Shown one piece after another: positions 6,914 through 14,679 of a DNA stretch of 24,949 bases. The position numbers and the translations under genes are program-made. Below the pieces are notes generated by a model. It was not told where the DNA came from and did not search any database. It saw only the letters and a list, made by a program, of their open reading frames with translations. How positions within the stretch are numbered: position 1 is the stretch's first letter; each line of letters starts with the position of its first letter. This stretch comes from an uncultured Eubacterium sp. (GTDB taxonomy: Bacteria; Bacillota; Clostridia; Lachnospirales; Lachnospiraceae): NCBI GenBank assembly GCA_910577295.1, contig CAJTLS010000035.1, positions 1 through 24,949 on the forward strand. Reading direction: 5' to 3'.

Positions 6914-7780
6914 TTAGCGGTGTTCGCCATAATAAAACAGCGCCACTGTGCCCGGACCGGAATGCGCTCCAATGACAGGGTCTAAAACGTGAATTAATAT
7001 CTTTTCTACTCCCATGCTTTCCCGCACTTTCGTCGCCACATATTCTGCGTCCTCCAGACAATCGCCATGACTGATATACACTTCCTGCTTTTCCGGTTCA
7101 ATCGCATTCTTTTTCATTCGCTCCACAAGCGCATCTAAAGACTTCTTTCTCCCTCTCGTTTTACCGACGGGAATCAGATGCCCTTCATCGTCCACATGAA
7201 GAACCGGCTTGACGCTCAAAGCCGTTCCCAACACGGCAGTCGCTGCGGAAATGCGCCCGCCCCTCTTAAGAAAGAACAAATCATCTACCGTAAATTCATG
7301 GCAAATATTGAGACGGTGCTGGAGCGCCCAAGAATAAGCCTCCCCGATGGAGGCTCCATTCTCACGCATATCAACGACATATTTTACGAACAGTCCTTCT
7401 CCCAGTGCGGCGGACAGCGAATCGACAGCCAGTACTTGACGCTGCGGATATTCCTCCCTTAACTCCTCAAAGGCAGCGCTTACTGCCTGAAAGGTACTGG
7501 ATAGGCCGGATGAAAATCCTAAATATAATAAATCTATGTCTCGCTTTAAAATAGCCTTTCCCATTCGGTAGGCGTCTTCACTATTGGCTAAAGAGGTTTT
7601 GATATCTTTCTTCTCTCTCATCATGGCATAAAAGGGCGCCAAATCCATGGTCTTCCCCTTTTCATATCCTTTATACTCTTTTCCATCGACAACAAAACTC
7701 AAAGACAGCACATGCAAATGATAGTCCCTAATCATATCCCCCGTCAGGTTTGCTGTCGAATCAGTCATTATCTCAAACAT
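6914..7780 (-). CDS. degV: DegV-family fatty-acid-binding protein
   Basis: The 288-residue product starts MFEIMTDSTANL and shows family hallmarks: the DSTANL segment near the N-terminus, the fatty-acid-pocket phrase LYLGFSSGLSSTFQA, the motif FFLKRGGRIS, and the C-terminal GAHSGPGTVALFYYG. DegV/FakB proteins bind a fatty acid and present it to the FakA kinase for phosphorylation, feeding exogenous fatty acids into phospholipid synthesis. No fakA is nearby, so the partner is inferred. Two in-frame ATGs (7786 and 7780) share one ribosome site (AAGGA); 7780 has the better spacing of 9 bases. It is divergent from ylbJ. Confidence 0.93.
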   Translation of the reverse strand: MFEIMTDSTANLTGDMIRDYHLHVLSLSFVVDGKEYKGYEKGKTMDLAPFYAMMREKKDIKTSLANSEDAYRMGKAILKRDIDLLYLGFSSGLSSTFQAVSAAFEELREEYPQRQVLAVDSLSAALGEGLFVKYVVDMRENGASIGEAYSWALQHRLNICHEFTVDDLFFLKRGGRISAATAVLGTALSVKPVLHVDDEGHLIPVGKTRGRKKSLDALVERMKKNAIEPEKQEVYISHGDCLEDAEYVATKVRESMGVEKILIHVLDPVIGAHSGPGTVALFYYGEHR

Positions 7781-7819
7781 CTGCATAATTCCTTTCAACA
7801 ATGATAATAAAATAGTACC

Positions 7820-7842
7820 ATAGACAACTTCTATTTGTCTAT
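7820..7842. promoter_or_regulatory. Inverted repeat in the degV-ylbJ divergent intergenic region
   Basis: ATAGACAA and TTGTCTAT form a perfect 8-bp dyad with a 7-base centre. It lies 40 bases from the degV start and 50 bases from the ylbJ start, overlapping possible -35 elements (TAGACA on both strands). It could be an operator or reflect two back-to-back promoters. Confidence 0.4.
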
Positions 7843-7892
7843 ATGATTCGCATAGGATGCTAGTAAACAAAAAGGCAGAAACGGGGAATACC

Positions 7893-8774
7893 ATGATAAT
7901 ATGCACTCTCACCTATCTTATCATCCTGTTTGTCACTCCGTCTGCTGCGCTTGCCGGCAGCAAATACGGCGCCTCCCTGTGGCTTACGGAACTGCTCCCA
8001 ACCCTGCTTCCGTTTTTTATCGGCATCCGTATGTTTCAACAAAGTCTGCCGCAAATCGCCTCCCGACGCGGGGCCTTGCTTCTCGGTCTCTTATGTGGCT
8101 ATCCGACCGGCGCCGCTTTCGTCGTTTACCAGTATCAGAGAGGTCTTCTCCCCAAACATCAAGCCTATTTTTTTCTCGGTTTTGCCAATAACCCGAGTCC
8201 TATGTTTATTTTATCCTTTTGCGGCTCTTACATACTCCATTTGTCTTATGCCGATAGTATTTTCCTGTTCCTCACAATCGTGCTGGCAAGTCTGCTTGGA
8301 AGCCTAATTTTTTCTTTCTTATATAAAAAACGTTGTGGCGTTGTGTGCGCCACGCCGTCCTCTTCCTCCCTGTTTACCACAGACAAAACGGCAACATTCA
8401 GTCAGTACATCGATGACGCCATTGAGCAGAGTTTTCTCTTAATCACAAAAATTGGCGGATATGTTATCCTCTTTTGTATCATCGGGCAAATCGTCGGGCA
8501 ATTTGTATCCCTCCAATCCGCCTCCGGCATTACCGCACTCGGGGCGTTGGAAATAACGAGTGGTATTTCCTATCTGAAACAGGCGCCTTTGAGCCATTCA
8601 ACAAAAGAAATCCTGACTGCCATGCTACTATGCTTTGGCGGACTGTCTGCAGCCGCACAAACCAATAGCGTTCTGGCAAAATCAGGACTTTCTGTTTTTC
8701 CCTATGTAATCAACAAACTTCTCAATGCTCTCTTAGCGGGGGCACTCGTTTTCTTACTGCTGCGCCTTGTTTAA
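7893..8774 (+). CDS. ylbJ: YlbJ-like sporulation integral membrane protein
   Basis: This is the only convincing plus-strand gene. From the ATG at 7893 (GGGGAA ribosome site 6 bases upstream) the product is 293 residues; an ATG at 7857 would add 12 residues but has a poor ribosome site. It has about eight hydrophobic segments and the nucleoside-recognition/Gate signature: LPTLLPFFIG (35-44), GYPTGA (69-74), FANNPSPMFI (97-106) and a second half-repeat with ITKIGGYVILF and FGGLSAAAQTNSVL. YlbJ-type proteins are needed for normal spore formation in Bacillus; the substrate is unknown. It is shorter than the B. subtilis protein. Its 3' end overlaps the converging neighbour by 21 bases. Confidence 0.87.
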   Translation: MIICTLTYLIILFVTPSAALAGSKYGASLWLTELLPTLLPFFIGIRMFQQSLPQIASRRGALLLGLLCGYPTGAAFVVYQYQRGLLPKHQAYFFLGFANNPSPMFILSFCGSYILHLSYADSIFLFLTIVLASLLGSLIFSFLYKKRCGVVCATPSSSSLFTTDKTATFSQYIDDAIEQSFLLITKIGGYVILFCIIGQIVGQFVSLQSASGITALGALEITSGISYLKQAPLSHSTKEILTAMLLCFGGLSAAAQTNSVLAKSGLSVFPYVINKLLNALLAGALVFLLLRLV

Positions 8775-9458
8775 AAAGGCGTCTTCCGACACAGCAAATT
8801 CTCCGACAACTTCCCGCTCAACGACTTCCAACTGTTCGCGGTTGTTTGGCACCGGTTCCACTTCCAATCTCTGTTGCTGTGCCGGCTGCGGTTGCGGCTG
8901 TGGCTGCTCCGGTTCCAATTGTGCCATGAGTTCTTCTTTATTGGACTTAATTAACTGAATACTGTTTTTCATCGCACTATTCAACATCCGCTCCTTATTA
9001 TCTATCTCACGAAATGATTCTTCAATGTTCTTCTGTGCGTCCGTCAGAATCTCATTCGTATACAACAGCGCCGCCTTATGCATCTGATTGCTCTCGGCCT
9101 CCGCCTGATTCACCAATTCACGGGCTTCCTCCGTTGCCTGTTTCATAATATCCTCGGCTCTCTGATAGGCAGTCTGTACAATTTCACTTTGGTCTAAAAT
9201 CTGAGCCGTCTGGTTCTGCGCCTGCGCTAACATATCTTCGGCACGCTGCTGCGCCTCGTTCAAAATGCCCTCGCGATTGTTAATAATCTTTTGGTAGCGT
9301 TTAATCTCTTCCGGCGCGCAAAGACGGAGCTCGTCCAGCAAATCATACAATTGTTCCCTATCTACCACGACTTTGCTGGGCGCTAATTTCGAAGGCTTAC
9401 AGCCCTCCACATAATTGTAAATTTCATCAATTGCCTGTTCGATTCTTGATGGGTTCAT
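8754..9458 (-). CDS. Coiled-coil protein with Pro-Gln repeat, rsmD-linked
   Basis: The product has 234 residues, no signal peptide and no membrane segment. Residues 1-60 form a compact, partly basic domain (MNPSRIEQAIDEIYNYVEGCK). Residues 60-180 are a long Ala/Gln/Glu coiled coil with a visible internal repeat: QRAEDMLAQA near 71 and QRAEDIMKQA near 99. Residues 182-194 are a PEQPQPQPQPAQQQ linker and the tail is acidic. Proteins of this type beside rsmD/coaD in clostridia are often labelled ATPase subunit-like or DivIVA-like, but I do not recognise a proven function. The ATG overlaps the rsmD stop (ATGA), so translation is coupled. A septum or scaffold role is only a guess. Confidence 0.82.
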   Translation of the reverse strand: MNPSRIEQAIDEIYNYVEGCKPSKLAPSKVVVDREQLYDLLDELRLCAPEEIKRYQKIINNREGILNEAQQRAEDMLAQAQNQTAQILDQSEIVQTAYQRAEDIMKQATEEARELVNQAEAESNQMHKAALLYTNEILTDAQKNIEESFREIDNKERMLNSAMKNSIQLIKSNKEELMAQLEPEQPQPQPQPAQQQRLEVEPVPNNREQLEVVEREVVGEFAVSEDAFLNKAQQ

Positions 9459-10036
9459 ATCCTTTCTCCTTTTCCCGTCCCCTCTCTGACCCGAAGGAAC
9501 AAATGCTGATTTGTTTTATATTCCTTGATTTTTACTATCTCATAAACTGTTTCATCTACATAATCCGGTACGGTCTCTCTGGAAGATTCAAAAATAAGCA
9601 GACTGCCCGATTTTACAATTGTAGACGCCGCTATCTGCGATGCCAATTTTTCCTCATACCCTTTGCCATAGGGAGGGTCGGCATAAATAATATCAAAACA
9701 GCGTCCCTGCTTTTCCAGTCTGGATATGGCGTAAGTAACTTCCATCGGTAGCACCGTCGACTGTTCCGCTAATTTGGTCTTGTCCAAATTCGTTCGAATA
9801 CAGGAGAGCGCCTTTCTGTCGTATTCAACAAAAGTCGCATGCTTTGCCCCTCGGCTGAGCGCCTCAATACCAATCCCGCCGCACCCGCTGAACAAGTCCA
9901 GAAACTCACTGCCATACACATCATTTTGTAACATATTAAATAATGTTTCCTTTATGCGGTCAATCGTCGGCCTCGTGTTCTTTCCCTCCGGAGAAACCAA
10001 CAACAAACGCCTTGCCTTACCTGCAATCACCCTCAT
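9455..10036 (-). CDS. rsmD: 16S rRNA (guanine-966-N2)-methyltransferase
   Basis: RsmD methylates G966 of 16S rRNA in the assembled small subunit, using S-adenosylmethionine. The 193-residue product starts MRVIAGKARRLLL, with TRPTIDRIKETLFNML typical of the family. The SAM-binding motif is LDLFSGCGGIGIEAL (46-60), and the catalytic DPPY is at 120-123 (YADPPYGKG). The ATG at 10036 has AGGAGG upstream. It overlaps the next gene by 4 bases. coaD, the usual partner after rsmD, is absent here and replaced by the coiled-coil gene. Confidence 0.95.
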   Translation of the reverse strand: MRVIAGKARRLLLVSPEGKNTRPTIDRIKETLFNMLQNDVYGSEFLDLFSGCGGIGIEALSRGAKHATFVEYDRKALSCIRTNLDKTKLAEQSTVLPMEVTYAISRLEKQGRCFDIIYADPPYGKGYEEKLASQIAASTIVKSGSLLIFESSRETVPDYVDETVYEIVKIKEYKTNQHLFLRVREGTGKGERI

Positions 10037-10071
10037 ACGAAGCGCCTCCTGCTCATATACTCATATCTTTT

Positions 10072-10100
10072 ATTGTATATGATAGTAATCGTTTTTTCAA
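10072..10100 (-). promoter_or_regulatory. Sigma-A promoter of rsmD and the coiled-coil gene
   Basis: TTGAAA (10100-10095), a 17-base spacer and TACAAT (10077-10072) on the minus strand, 36 bases before the rsmD start. Confidence 0.65.
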
Positions 10101-10157
10101 GAGCGTTTTCATGCATTGTCACCGTGCCGGCTGCAGCCAAGCCTTTTTTATGGGAAA

Positions 10158-10226
10158 GTTCATCCTGTGCGGAGCAAAAACACGCAGTGTTTTGGGAAGC
10201 GTCGGATTTTCACGACGCTTTTTTAT
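10158..10226. repeat. 70-bp double-hairpin element, copy 1
   Basis: The copy begins GTTCATCCTGTGCGGAGC, then holds a short hairpin (AAACAC-GCA-GTGTTT) and a longer hairpin (AAGCGTCG-gattttca-CGACGCTT) ending in a T-run. It differs from copy 2 by one missing A. The second hairpin plus T-run is a terminator on the plus strand, and the first is a terminator on the minus strand. Confidence 0.85.
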
Positions 10227-10237
10227 CTTATGGCAAT

Positions 10238-10307
10238 GTTCATCCTGTGCGGAGCAAAAAACACGCAGTGTTTTGGGAAGCGTCGGATTTTCACGACGCT
10301 TTTTTAT
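10238..10307. repeat. 70-bp double-hairpin element, copy 2
   Basis: This copy is identical to copy 1 except for one extra A in the A-run, with 11 bases between them. Its right end contains the recG stop codon (10304-10306). In the recG direction, AAAACAC-TGC-GTGTTTT followed by extra T (10274-10256) serves as the recG terminator. In the other direction, 10278-10305 is an intrinsic terminator although no plus-strand gene precedes it. Confidence 0.85.
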
Positions 10308-12340
10308 AAGGTAACCTGCCCCAAATAGTACTCGATTCTTTTCTTTAACCGCCTGTTTTTTTTATACAGCAGCACAATTTCATCTTCCGTCAATAACTTC
10401 ACTTCTTCTCCTGCCGCCTGCAAAATATCCGCATCTTCGAATATGTCTGCCAACACAAAAACCTGCTCTCCGCTCTGCCGAAGTCCAAAAAGTTCTCCCT
10501 GCCCCCGCATTTTCAAATCCTCTCTGGCAATGTAAAAACCGTCGTTGGAATTAGCAAGTACATTCAGTCGCTCCTGCGAATCTTTCAACTCTTCACCAAC
10601 CATAAAAATACAATAGGACTGTGATGCTCCCCGCCCCACACGACCCCGAAGCTGGTGGAGCTGCGCCAGACCAAACCGCTCTGCATTTTCAATCATCATA
10701 ACCGTTGCATTCGGTACATCAATACCGACTTCAATAACGGTAGTCGATACGAGTATATCAATATCTCCCCGTGAAAAAGATTGCATAACCGCCTCTTTCT
10801 CCGCCGGTTTCATTTTCCCATGTAATGCCTGAATACGCACGGAGGAAGGAAAGATTTGTCTTAACTCCTCAGAATAAATCGTCACATTTTCCAATTCCGA
10901 ATCTTCTTTCTCCTCTACCATCGGACAGATGATGTATACCTGATGGCCCTGCCCTATCTGATTTTTCATAAACTGATAAGCATGCGGCCGATATCCCGTA
11001 TTCACGACACAATTCTTAATCGGGAGTCGCGCTGCCGGACGCTCCCCAATCACCGATAAATCCATATCCCCATACAAAATCAGCGCTAACGTCCGTGGTA
11101 TCGGGGTAGCGCTCATCGCCAGTACATGAGGCTCCTTTCCTTTCTGATACAAACCCTCTCTCTGTTTGACACCGAAACGATGCTGCTCGTCCGTAATCAC
11201 AAGTGCCAGCTTGGAGAAAACTACATTGTCCTGAATAATCGCATGCGTGCCAATAACAATATCCCACATTCCGAGAGCTATCCGCTCCTTTGCTTCCCGC
11301 TTTTCTTTTGCGGTCAGCGCTCCCGTCAAAAGACCAACGCGCACCCCGAGTGGCTCTAACATCTCACACAAACTGCGATAGTGCTGTGTCGCCAGCACTT
11401 CTGTCGGAGCCATAAACGCTCCCTGTCCGCCATTCAGTACCGTCTGATATAATGCCAATACTGCCACAATCGTCTTCCCAGAACCGACATCGCCCTGCAC
11501 CAGACGATTCATGACATACCCGCTTTTCATATCATCCATAATTTCCTGATATGCTTTCTTCTGCGCATCCGTCAGCACAAATGGCAGTCCGCTCTGAAAC
11601 TGTTTTGCCTCCTCCTTCTCCTCCACTACATAACGGCTCTCTATGCGTCCAACCTTTTTGATATAGGCCAGCGCCAGAGAGTATAAGAATAACTCATCAA
11701 AAACCAAACGGCGCCTTGCCGCCATCATCTCTTCCCTATTTACCGGAAAATGAATTTGCTGTAACGCCGTTTTGTAAAGCAGCAGCTTCTGTCTCTTCCG
11801 TATGTCTGCCGGTAAATATTCCTGCAAATCTTCCGCCTCTTTCAAAGCAAGTGCAAGCGATTTCGTCACGGCCTTATTGCTCAAACCGGACGTCAGCGGG
11901 TAGATTGGCTGAAGTTTTCCTACCTGACGGTAAAATTCTTCCCTCGTGTAAATATTCGGCTGCTGTAATTGCAACTGACCGCCTCTGCACTCAATCTTAC
12001 CACGCAATATGTAACGCACTCCCATTTTAAGCCGATTTCTCAAAAAGGGCATGTTAAACCATGTAACCGGAAGCGCACCACTCCCGTCGAACAGCGTAAC
12101 CGTCAAAATCTTAAGCCGCCCTTTTAATTTCATCTGCGGCCGCTCTCGCAGAGTCCCCTCTACTGCCACCGTCATGCCCTCTCCCACACCGTCAATCGGC
12201 TGAATGGGTTTCCACTCATCGTACGCACGCGGATAGTGCTCAAGCAAATCCGCCACGGTGTAAATATTCATTTTGTGATAACACTGTTCTGCCTTTTCTC
12301 CCACTCCTTTAATGTCTCTTACCGATTGTTCTAATTTCAT
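10304..12340 (-). CDS. recG: ATP-dependent DNA helicase RecG
   Basis: RecG remodels stalled replication forks and branch-migrates Holliday junctions. The 678-residue product has the expected order: an N-terminal wedge domain with OB fold (roughly 40-150), then two RecA-like helicase domains. Walker A is GDVGSGKT (283-290), the DEQH box is at 384-387 (VITDEQHRFGVKQR), motif III is MSATPIPRTLAL, and motif VI is LAQLHQLRGRVGRG. The C-terminal TRG-type segment IAREDLKMRGQGELFG is present. The ATG at 12340 follows AAGGGA. It lies 28 bases after the metallo-beta-lactamase-fold gene and is probably co-transcribed with it. Confidence 0.97.
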   Translation of the reverse strand: MKLEQSVRDIKGVGEKAEQCYHKMNIYTVADLLEHYPRAYDEWKPIQPIDGVGEGMTVAVEGTLRERPQMKLKGRLKILTVTLFDGSGALPVTWFNMPFLRNRLKMGVRYILRGKIECRGGQLQLQQPNIYTREEFYRQVGKLQPIYPLTSGLSNKAVTKSLALALKEAEDLQEYLPADIRKRQKLLLYKTALQQIHFPVNREEMMAARRRLVFDELFLYSLALAYIKKVGRIESRYVVEEKEEAKQFQSGLPFVLTDAQKKAYQEIMDDMKSGYVMNRLVQGDVGSGKTIVAVLALYQTVLNGGQGAFMAPTEVLATQHYRSLCEMLEPLGVRVGLLTGALTAKEKREAKERIALGMWDIVIGTHAIIQDNVVFSKLALVITDEQHRFGVKQREGLYQKGKEPHVLAMSATPIPRTLALILYGDMDLSVIGERPAARLPIKNCVVNTGYRPHAYQFMKNQIGQGHQVYIICPMVEEKEDSELENVTIYSEELRQIFPSSVRIQALHGKMKPAEKEAVMQSFSRGDIDILVSTTVIEVGIDVPNATVMMIENAERFGLAQLHQLRGRVGRGASQSYCIFMVGEELKDSQERLNVLANSNDGFYIAREDLKMRGQGELFGLRQSGEQVFVLADIFEDADILQAAGEEVKLLTEDEIVLLYKKNRRLKKRIEYYLGQVTL

Positions 12341-12368
12341 ATTTCTTTTCCCTTTTCTACTTTACTCC

Positions 12369-13049
12369 TCACAACTTTTCTGTTTCTTGCACAATATCCC
12401 TATACATCGGATATTCTGCAAGAAACCGCCCGATAATCTCCGGTTTTTCCCAGTAATGCATCGGATAAACGGCCCTTACATCCACGTTCTCCAAAAAATA
12501 CCGCATTCCCTCCGCATAATACTCCTCCTGTCTCGGGTCAAGCGGAAGAAACGCCACATCTATTTTCTTTCCGGCAAGCGTTTTTATCTCATGCCGATAA
12601 CTTCCGGTCATCTGCCGGTTGTCCTGCTCCGGCTCCCCTTTCCACACCCAGTCGTTCAAATCGCCGGCATAATAAATCACCCCCTCCGCACATGTCACCA
12701 GAAACGCCACGCCGGAATCCGTCGAATGAAGCGTTTCCAGACTCGTTCCACACGGTAGCTCATAATGTTGATGGAACGTTACACAGGTAGTATCAATGCC
12801 TTGCGCCTCTGGGTAGTTTCGCTTTGAAATGTCTTTTGACAATATAGCATGGATGTCTTTCATACCCTGCCTCTTCAACAGTTCAAATATTTCTTTGTTA
12901 TAATGGTCGTGATGGAAATGGCTGGCGAATACCAGAATTGGTTTTTCTGGATTCAATTTTGGCAGCTGCTTCTGATAATAATCAAACAAATAGTAACAGA
13001 CTTTCGTCTCCACCAGAAAACAGCTATGGTAAATGTAAGTTATGTCCAT
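12369..13049 (-). CDS. Metallo-beta-lactamase-fold hydrolase
   Basis: This 226-residue cytosolic protein carries the metal-binding signature HFHHDH (44-49, SHFHHDHYNKEIF), then HSTDSGVAF (108-), the bridging Asp130 in YYAGDLNDW and a late His198 in VYPMHYWE. These are the ligands of a dinuclear zinc or manganese site. It resembles small UlaG/YcjF-like members that open with a short strand (MDITYIYHSCFLVE) ending at an early His. The substrate is unknown. The start at 13049 has GAGGG 6 bases upstream. It precedes recG in the same direction. Confidence 0.88.
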   Translation of the reverse strand: MDITYIYHSCFLVETKVCYYLFDYYQKQLPKLNPEKPILVFASHFHHDHYNKEIFELLKRQGMKDIHAILSKDISKRNYPEAQGIDTTCVTFHQHYELPCGTSLETLHSTDSGVAFLVTCAEGVIYYAGDLNDWVWKGEPEQDNRQMTGSYRHEIKTLAGKKIDVAFLPLDPRQEEYYAEGMRYFLENVDVRAVYPMHYWEKPEIIGRFLAEYPMYRDIVQETEKL

Positions 13050-13080
13050 GAAATGCCCTCTTATTTTTCCTTTTTTTGAT

Positions 13081-13109
13081 ATTATATCACAATCCAGACC
13101 TATTGAAAA
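13081..13109 (-). promoter_or_regulatory. Promoter of the hydrolase-recG operon
   Basis: TATAAT (13086-13081) lies on the minus strand 31 bases before the hydrolase ATG. A weak -35, TTTTCA (13109-13104), lies 17 bases upstream. Confidence 0.5.
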
Positions 13110-13136
13110 TCATCTGCTTTCAGTAAAATTATAACA

Positions 13137-13190
13137 AAAAATGTCACAATTCCAGACTTCGTTCATAAAATCCAGAATTATGACATTTTT
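13137..13190 (-). terminator. tmRNA terminator
   Basis: On the minus strand AAAAATGTCATAATTCTGGA pairs with TCTGGAATTGTGACATTTTT over 20 positions (two of them G-U), with a 14-base loop and a T-run at the end. It begins 7 bases after the tmRNA 3' end. Confidence 0.9.
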
Positions 13191-13196
13191 ACATAA

Positions 13197-13558
13197 TGGA
13201 CCTGGCGGGAATCGAACCCGCGTCCAAACCGGAATCCCACGTTCTTCTACTATCATAGTCAGTTCTTCTGTTCTCCCAAAGGAAAACCATTCCCTCTTCC
13301 CGGCGGAAACTGACATCCATCAGGATTCGGTAGCTTCATACAATCTCTTATTTGCGCAAAGCTTAACAAATAAGGTTCCCCGCAAAGGATGATACTGTAC
13401 TTAAGCTGCAGGACACTTAAGAACAGCAGCCGCCTTTAATTAGGCAGCGTATGCTAATTCTTTATCAGCGTTTAAATTTAAATCTGTGTTTTAACGTGGT
13501 CACAGTCCACGGATAGCTTCACCGTCTTCAGCCGGCCTGTCGAAACCAGTACAAGCCC
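13197..13558 (-). ncRNA. ssrA: Transfer-messenger RNA (tmRNA)
   Basis: tmRNA, with SmpB, rescues ribosomes stalled on broken messages and tags the product for proteolysis. The 5' end GGGCTTG (from 13558) pairs with the 3' CAGGTCC (near 13198-13204), allowing G-U pairs, to form the acceptor stem. The conserved GGTTTCGACAGG D-loop-like segment follows the 5' end. The T-arm GCGGG-TTCGATT-CCCGC is at the 3' end. The tag frame (13484-13440) reads DLNLNADKELAYAA then TAA; the exact resume codon is uncertain by a codon or two. The terminal CCA is not encoded (GGTCCA is followed by TTATG), so it must be added enzymatically. The length of about 362 bases is normal. It has its own promoter and terminator. 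Confidence 0.96.
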
Positions 13559-13573
13559 GTACTGTACATACTC

Positions 13574-13603
13574 ATATTAACATAACACTCAATCAAACGT
13601 CAA
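13574..13603 (-). promoter_or_regulatory. Sigma-A promoter of ssrA
   Basis: TTGACG (13603-13598), an 18-base spacer and TAATAT (13579-13574) on the minus strand. This places the start of transcription a few bases before the mature 5' end at 13558. Confidence 0.7.
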
Positions 13604-13640
13604 GACGTCGGAATAAATTTTCAGATTTTCCAGATTTTTC

Positions 13641-14648
13641 CTACCATGTCATATCTTTGTACTCACTTACTTTATCTCTTTCTAACAACTCCTGCATCGC
13701 CAGCGCAGTCGGTTTATCTTCAAAAAGAACTTTATTAATCTGTTCAACAATCGGCATGGATACATGATTCCGTTCGGCAAGTTTCAAAGCTGCCCTTGCA
13801 CAATTGACTCCCTCCACAACCTGTTTTATTTCCTCTTTTGCCTCGGCAAGCGTTTTCCCCTGCCCTAACAGATATCCGCAGTTATGGTTGCGGCTGTGGG
13901 TACTCGTACAGGTAACAATCAAATCGCCAATGCCGGACAATCCGCCAAATGTTTCCGTCCGGCCGCCAAGTTCGGTTCCAAGGCGCGCAATTTCTGCAAT
14001 TCCCCGCGTCATCAAAGCCGCTTTTGTATTATCTCCCATTCCCATACCGTCCAAAATTCCGGCCGCAAGCGCAATGACATTTTTCAAAGCGCCACCCAAT
14101 TCAATACCTACAATGTCGGGACTGGTGTACACGCGAAAACTATCGCTCATAAATACATCCTGCACAAACATTGCTGTCTTCTTGGACTTAGCGCCGACAA
14201 CGACCGTTGTCGGTATTCCTCTGGAAACCTCTTCGGCATGACTTGGACCGGACAGAACCGATACATCGGCCGTCGGAAGTTCATCCTCCAATATTTCACA
14301 GAGCGTCATCAGCGTATCATCTTCAATTCCCTTGCCAACATTTACCACAATCTGATTGTCTTTTATATAAGGTTTTGCCTCCTGTGCCGTTGGGCGCACA
14401 AAAGGAGAAGCCACAGAAAAAACAAGAATGTCCTGACCTGCACATGCCTGCTCCAAATCATCTTCAATTATGATGTTATCTGGCAATTTAATACCCGGCA
14501 AACGCTCGATATGCTCGCGGTTCTCCCGCAGCATCGTAATCTCATCTTTCACTTTTGACCACACCGTAACCTGATGTCCATTGTTGGCGCACAAGATGGC
14601 AAGCGCCGTCCCCCAGCTTCCCGCTCCTAAAAAACTAACTCGTTTCAT
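13641..14648 (-). CDS. gpsA: NAD(P)+-dependent glycerol-3-phosphate dehydrogenase
   Basis: GpsA reduces dihydroxyacetone phosphate to sn-glycerol 3-phosphate, the backbone of phospholipids. The 335-residue product begins MKRVSFLGAGSWGTALA with the Rossmann GxGxxG at 8-13. Further marks are the NVGKGIE segment, VLSGPSHAEEV, the catalytic lysine in IELGGALKNVIALAAGI, and SRNHNCGYLLGQG. The ATG at 14648 is preferred; a TTG one codon earlier is also within reach of the AAAGGAG site. It is the last gene of the der-plsY-gpsA operon, 31 bases after plsY, and its product is the substrate of PlsY. Confidence 0.96.
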   Translation of the reverse strand: MKRVSFLGAGSWGTALAILCANNGHQVTVWSKVKDEITMLRENREHIERLPGIKLPDNIIIEDDLEQACAGQDILVFSVASPFVRPTAQEAKPYIKDNQIVVNVGKGIEDDTLMTLCEILEDELPTADVSVLSGPSHAEEVSRGIPTTVVVGAKSKKTAMFVQDVFMSDSFRVYTSPDIVGIELGGALKNVIALAAGILDGMGMGDNTKAALMTRGIAEIARLGTELGGRTETFGGLSGIGDLIVTCTSTHSRNHNCGYLLGQGKTLAEAKEEIKQVVEGVNCARAALKLAERNHVSMPIVEQINKVLFEDKPTALAMQELLERDKVSEYKDMTW

Positions 14649-14679
14649 CAATTTGTTCTCCTTTTCACTTATGAATCAT

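Noticed and set aside
10158..10307. CRISPR-like array
   Set aside because: Only two copies, 70 bp long with an 11-base gap, and each folds into terminator hairpins; no spacers of uniform length.
10073..10328. Plus-strand frames with a repeated peptide (SSCAEQK…FWEASDFHDAFL) over the tandem repeats
   Set aside because: The repeated peptide simply translates the duplicated hairpin element in several frames; no ribosome site, and terminator hairpins lie inside.
13110..13392. Coding frames across 13110-13392 on both strands
   Set aside because: They lie over the tmRNA tRNA-like end and its terminator, so they are not genes.
13884..14558. Long plus-strand open frame opposite gpsA (224 codons)
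   Set aside because: It is fully antisense to gpsA, whose motifs and ribosome site are clear, and has no recognisable product.
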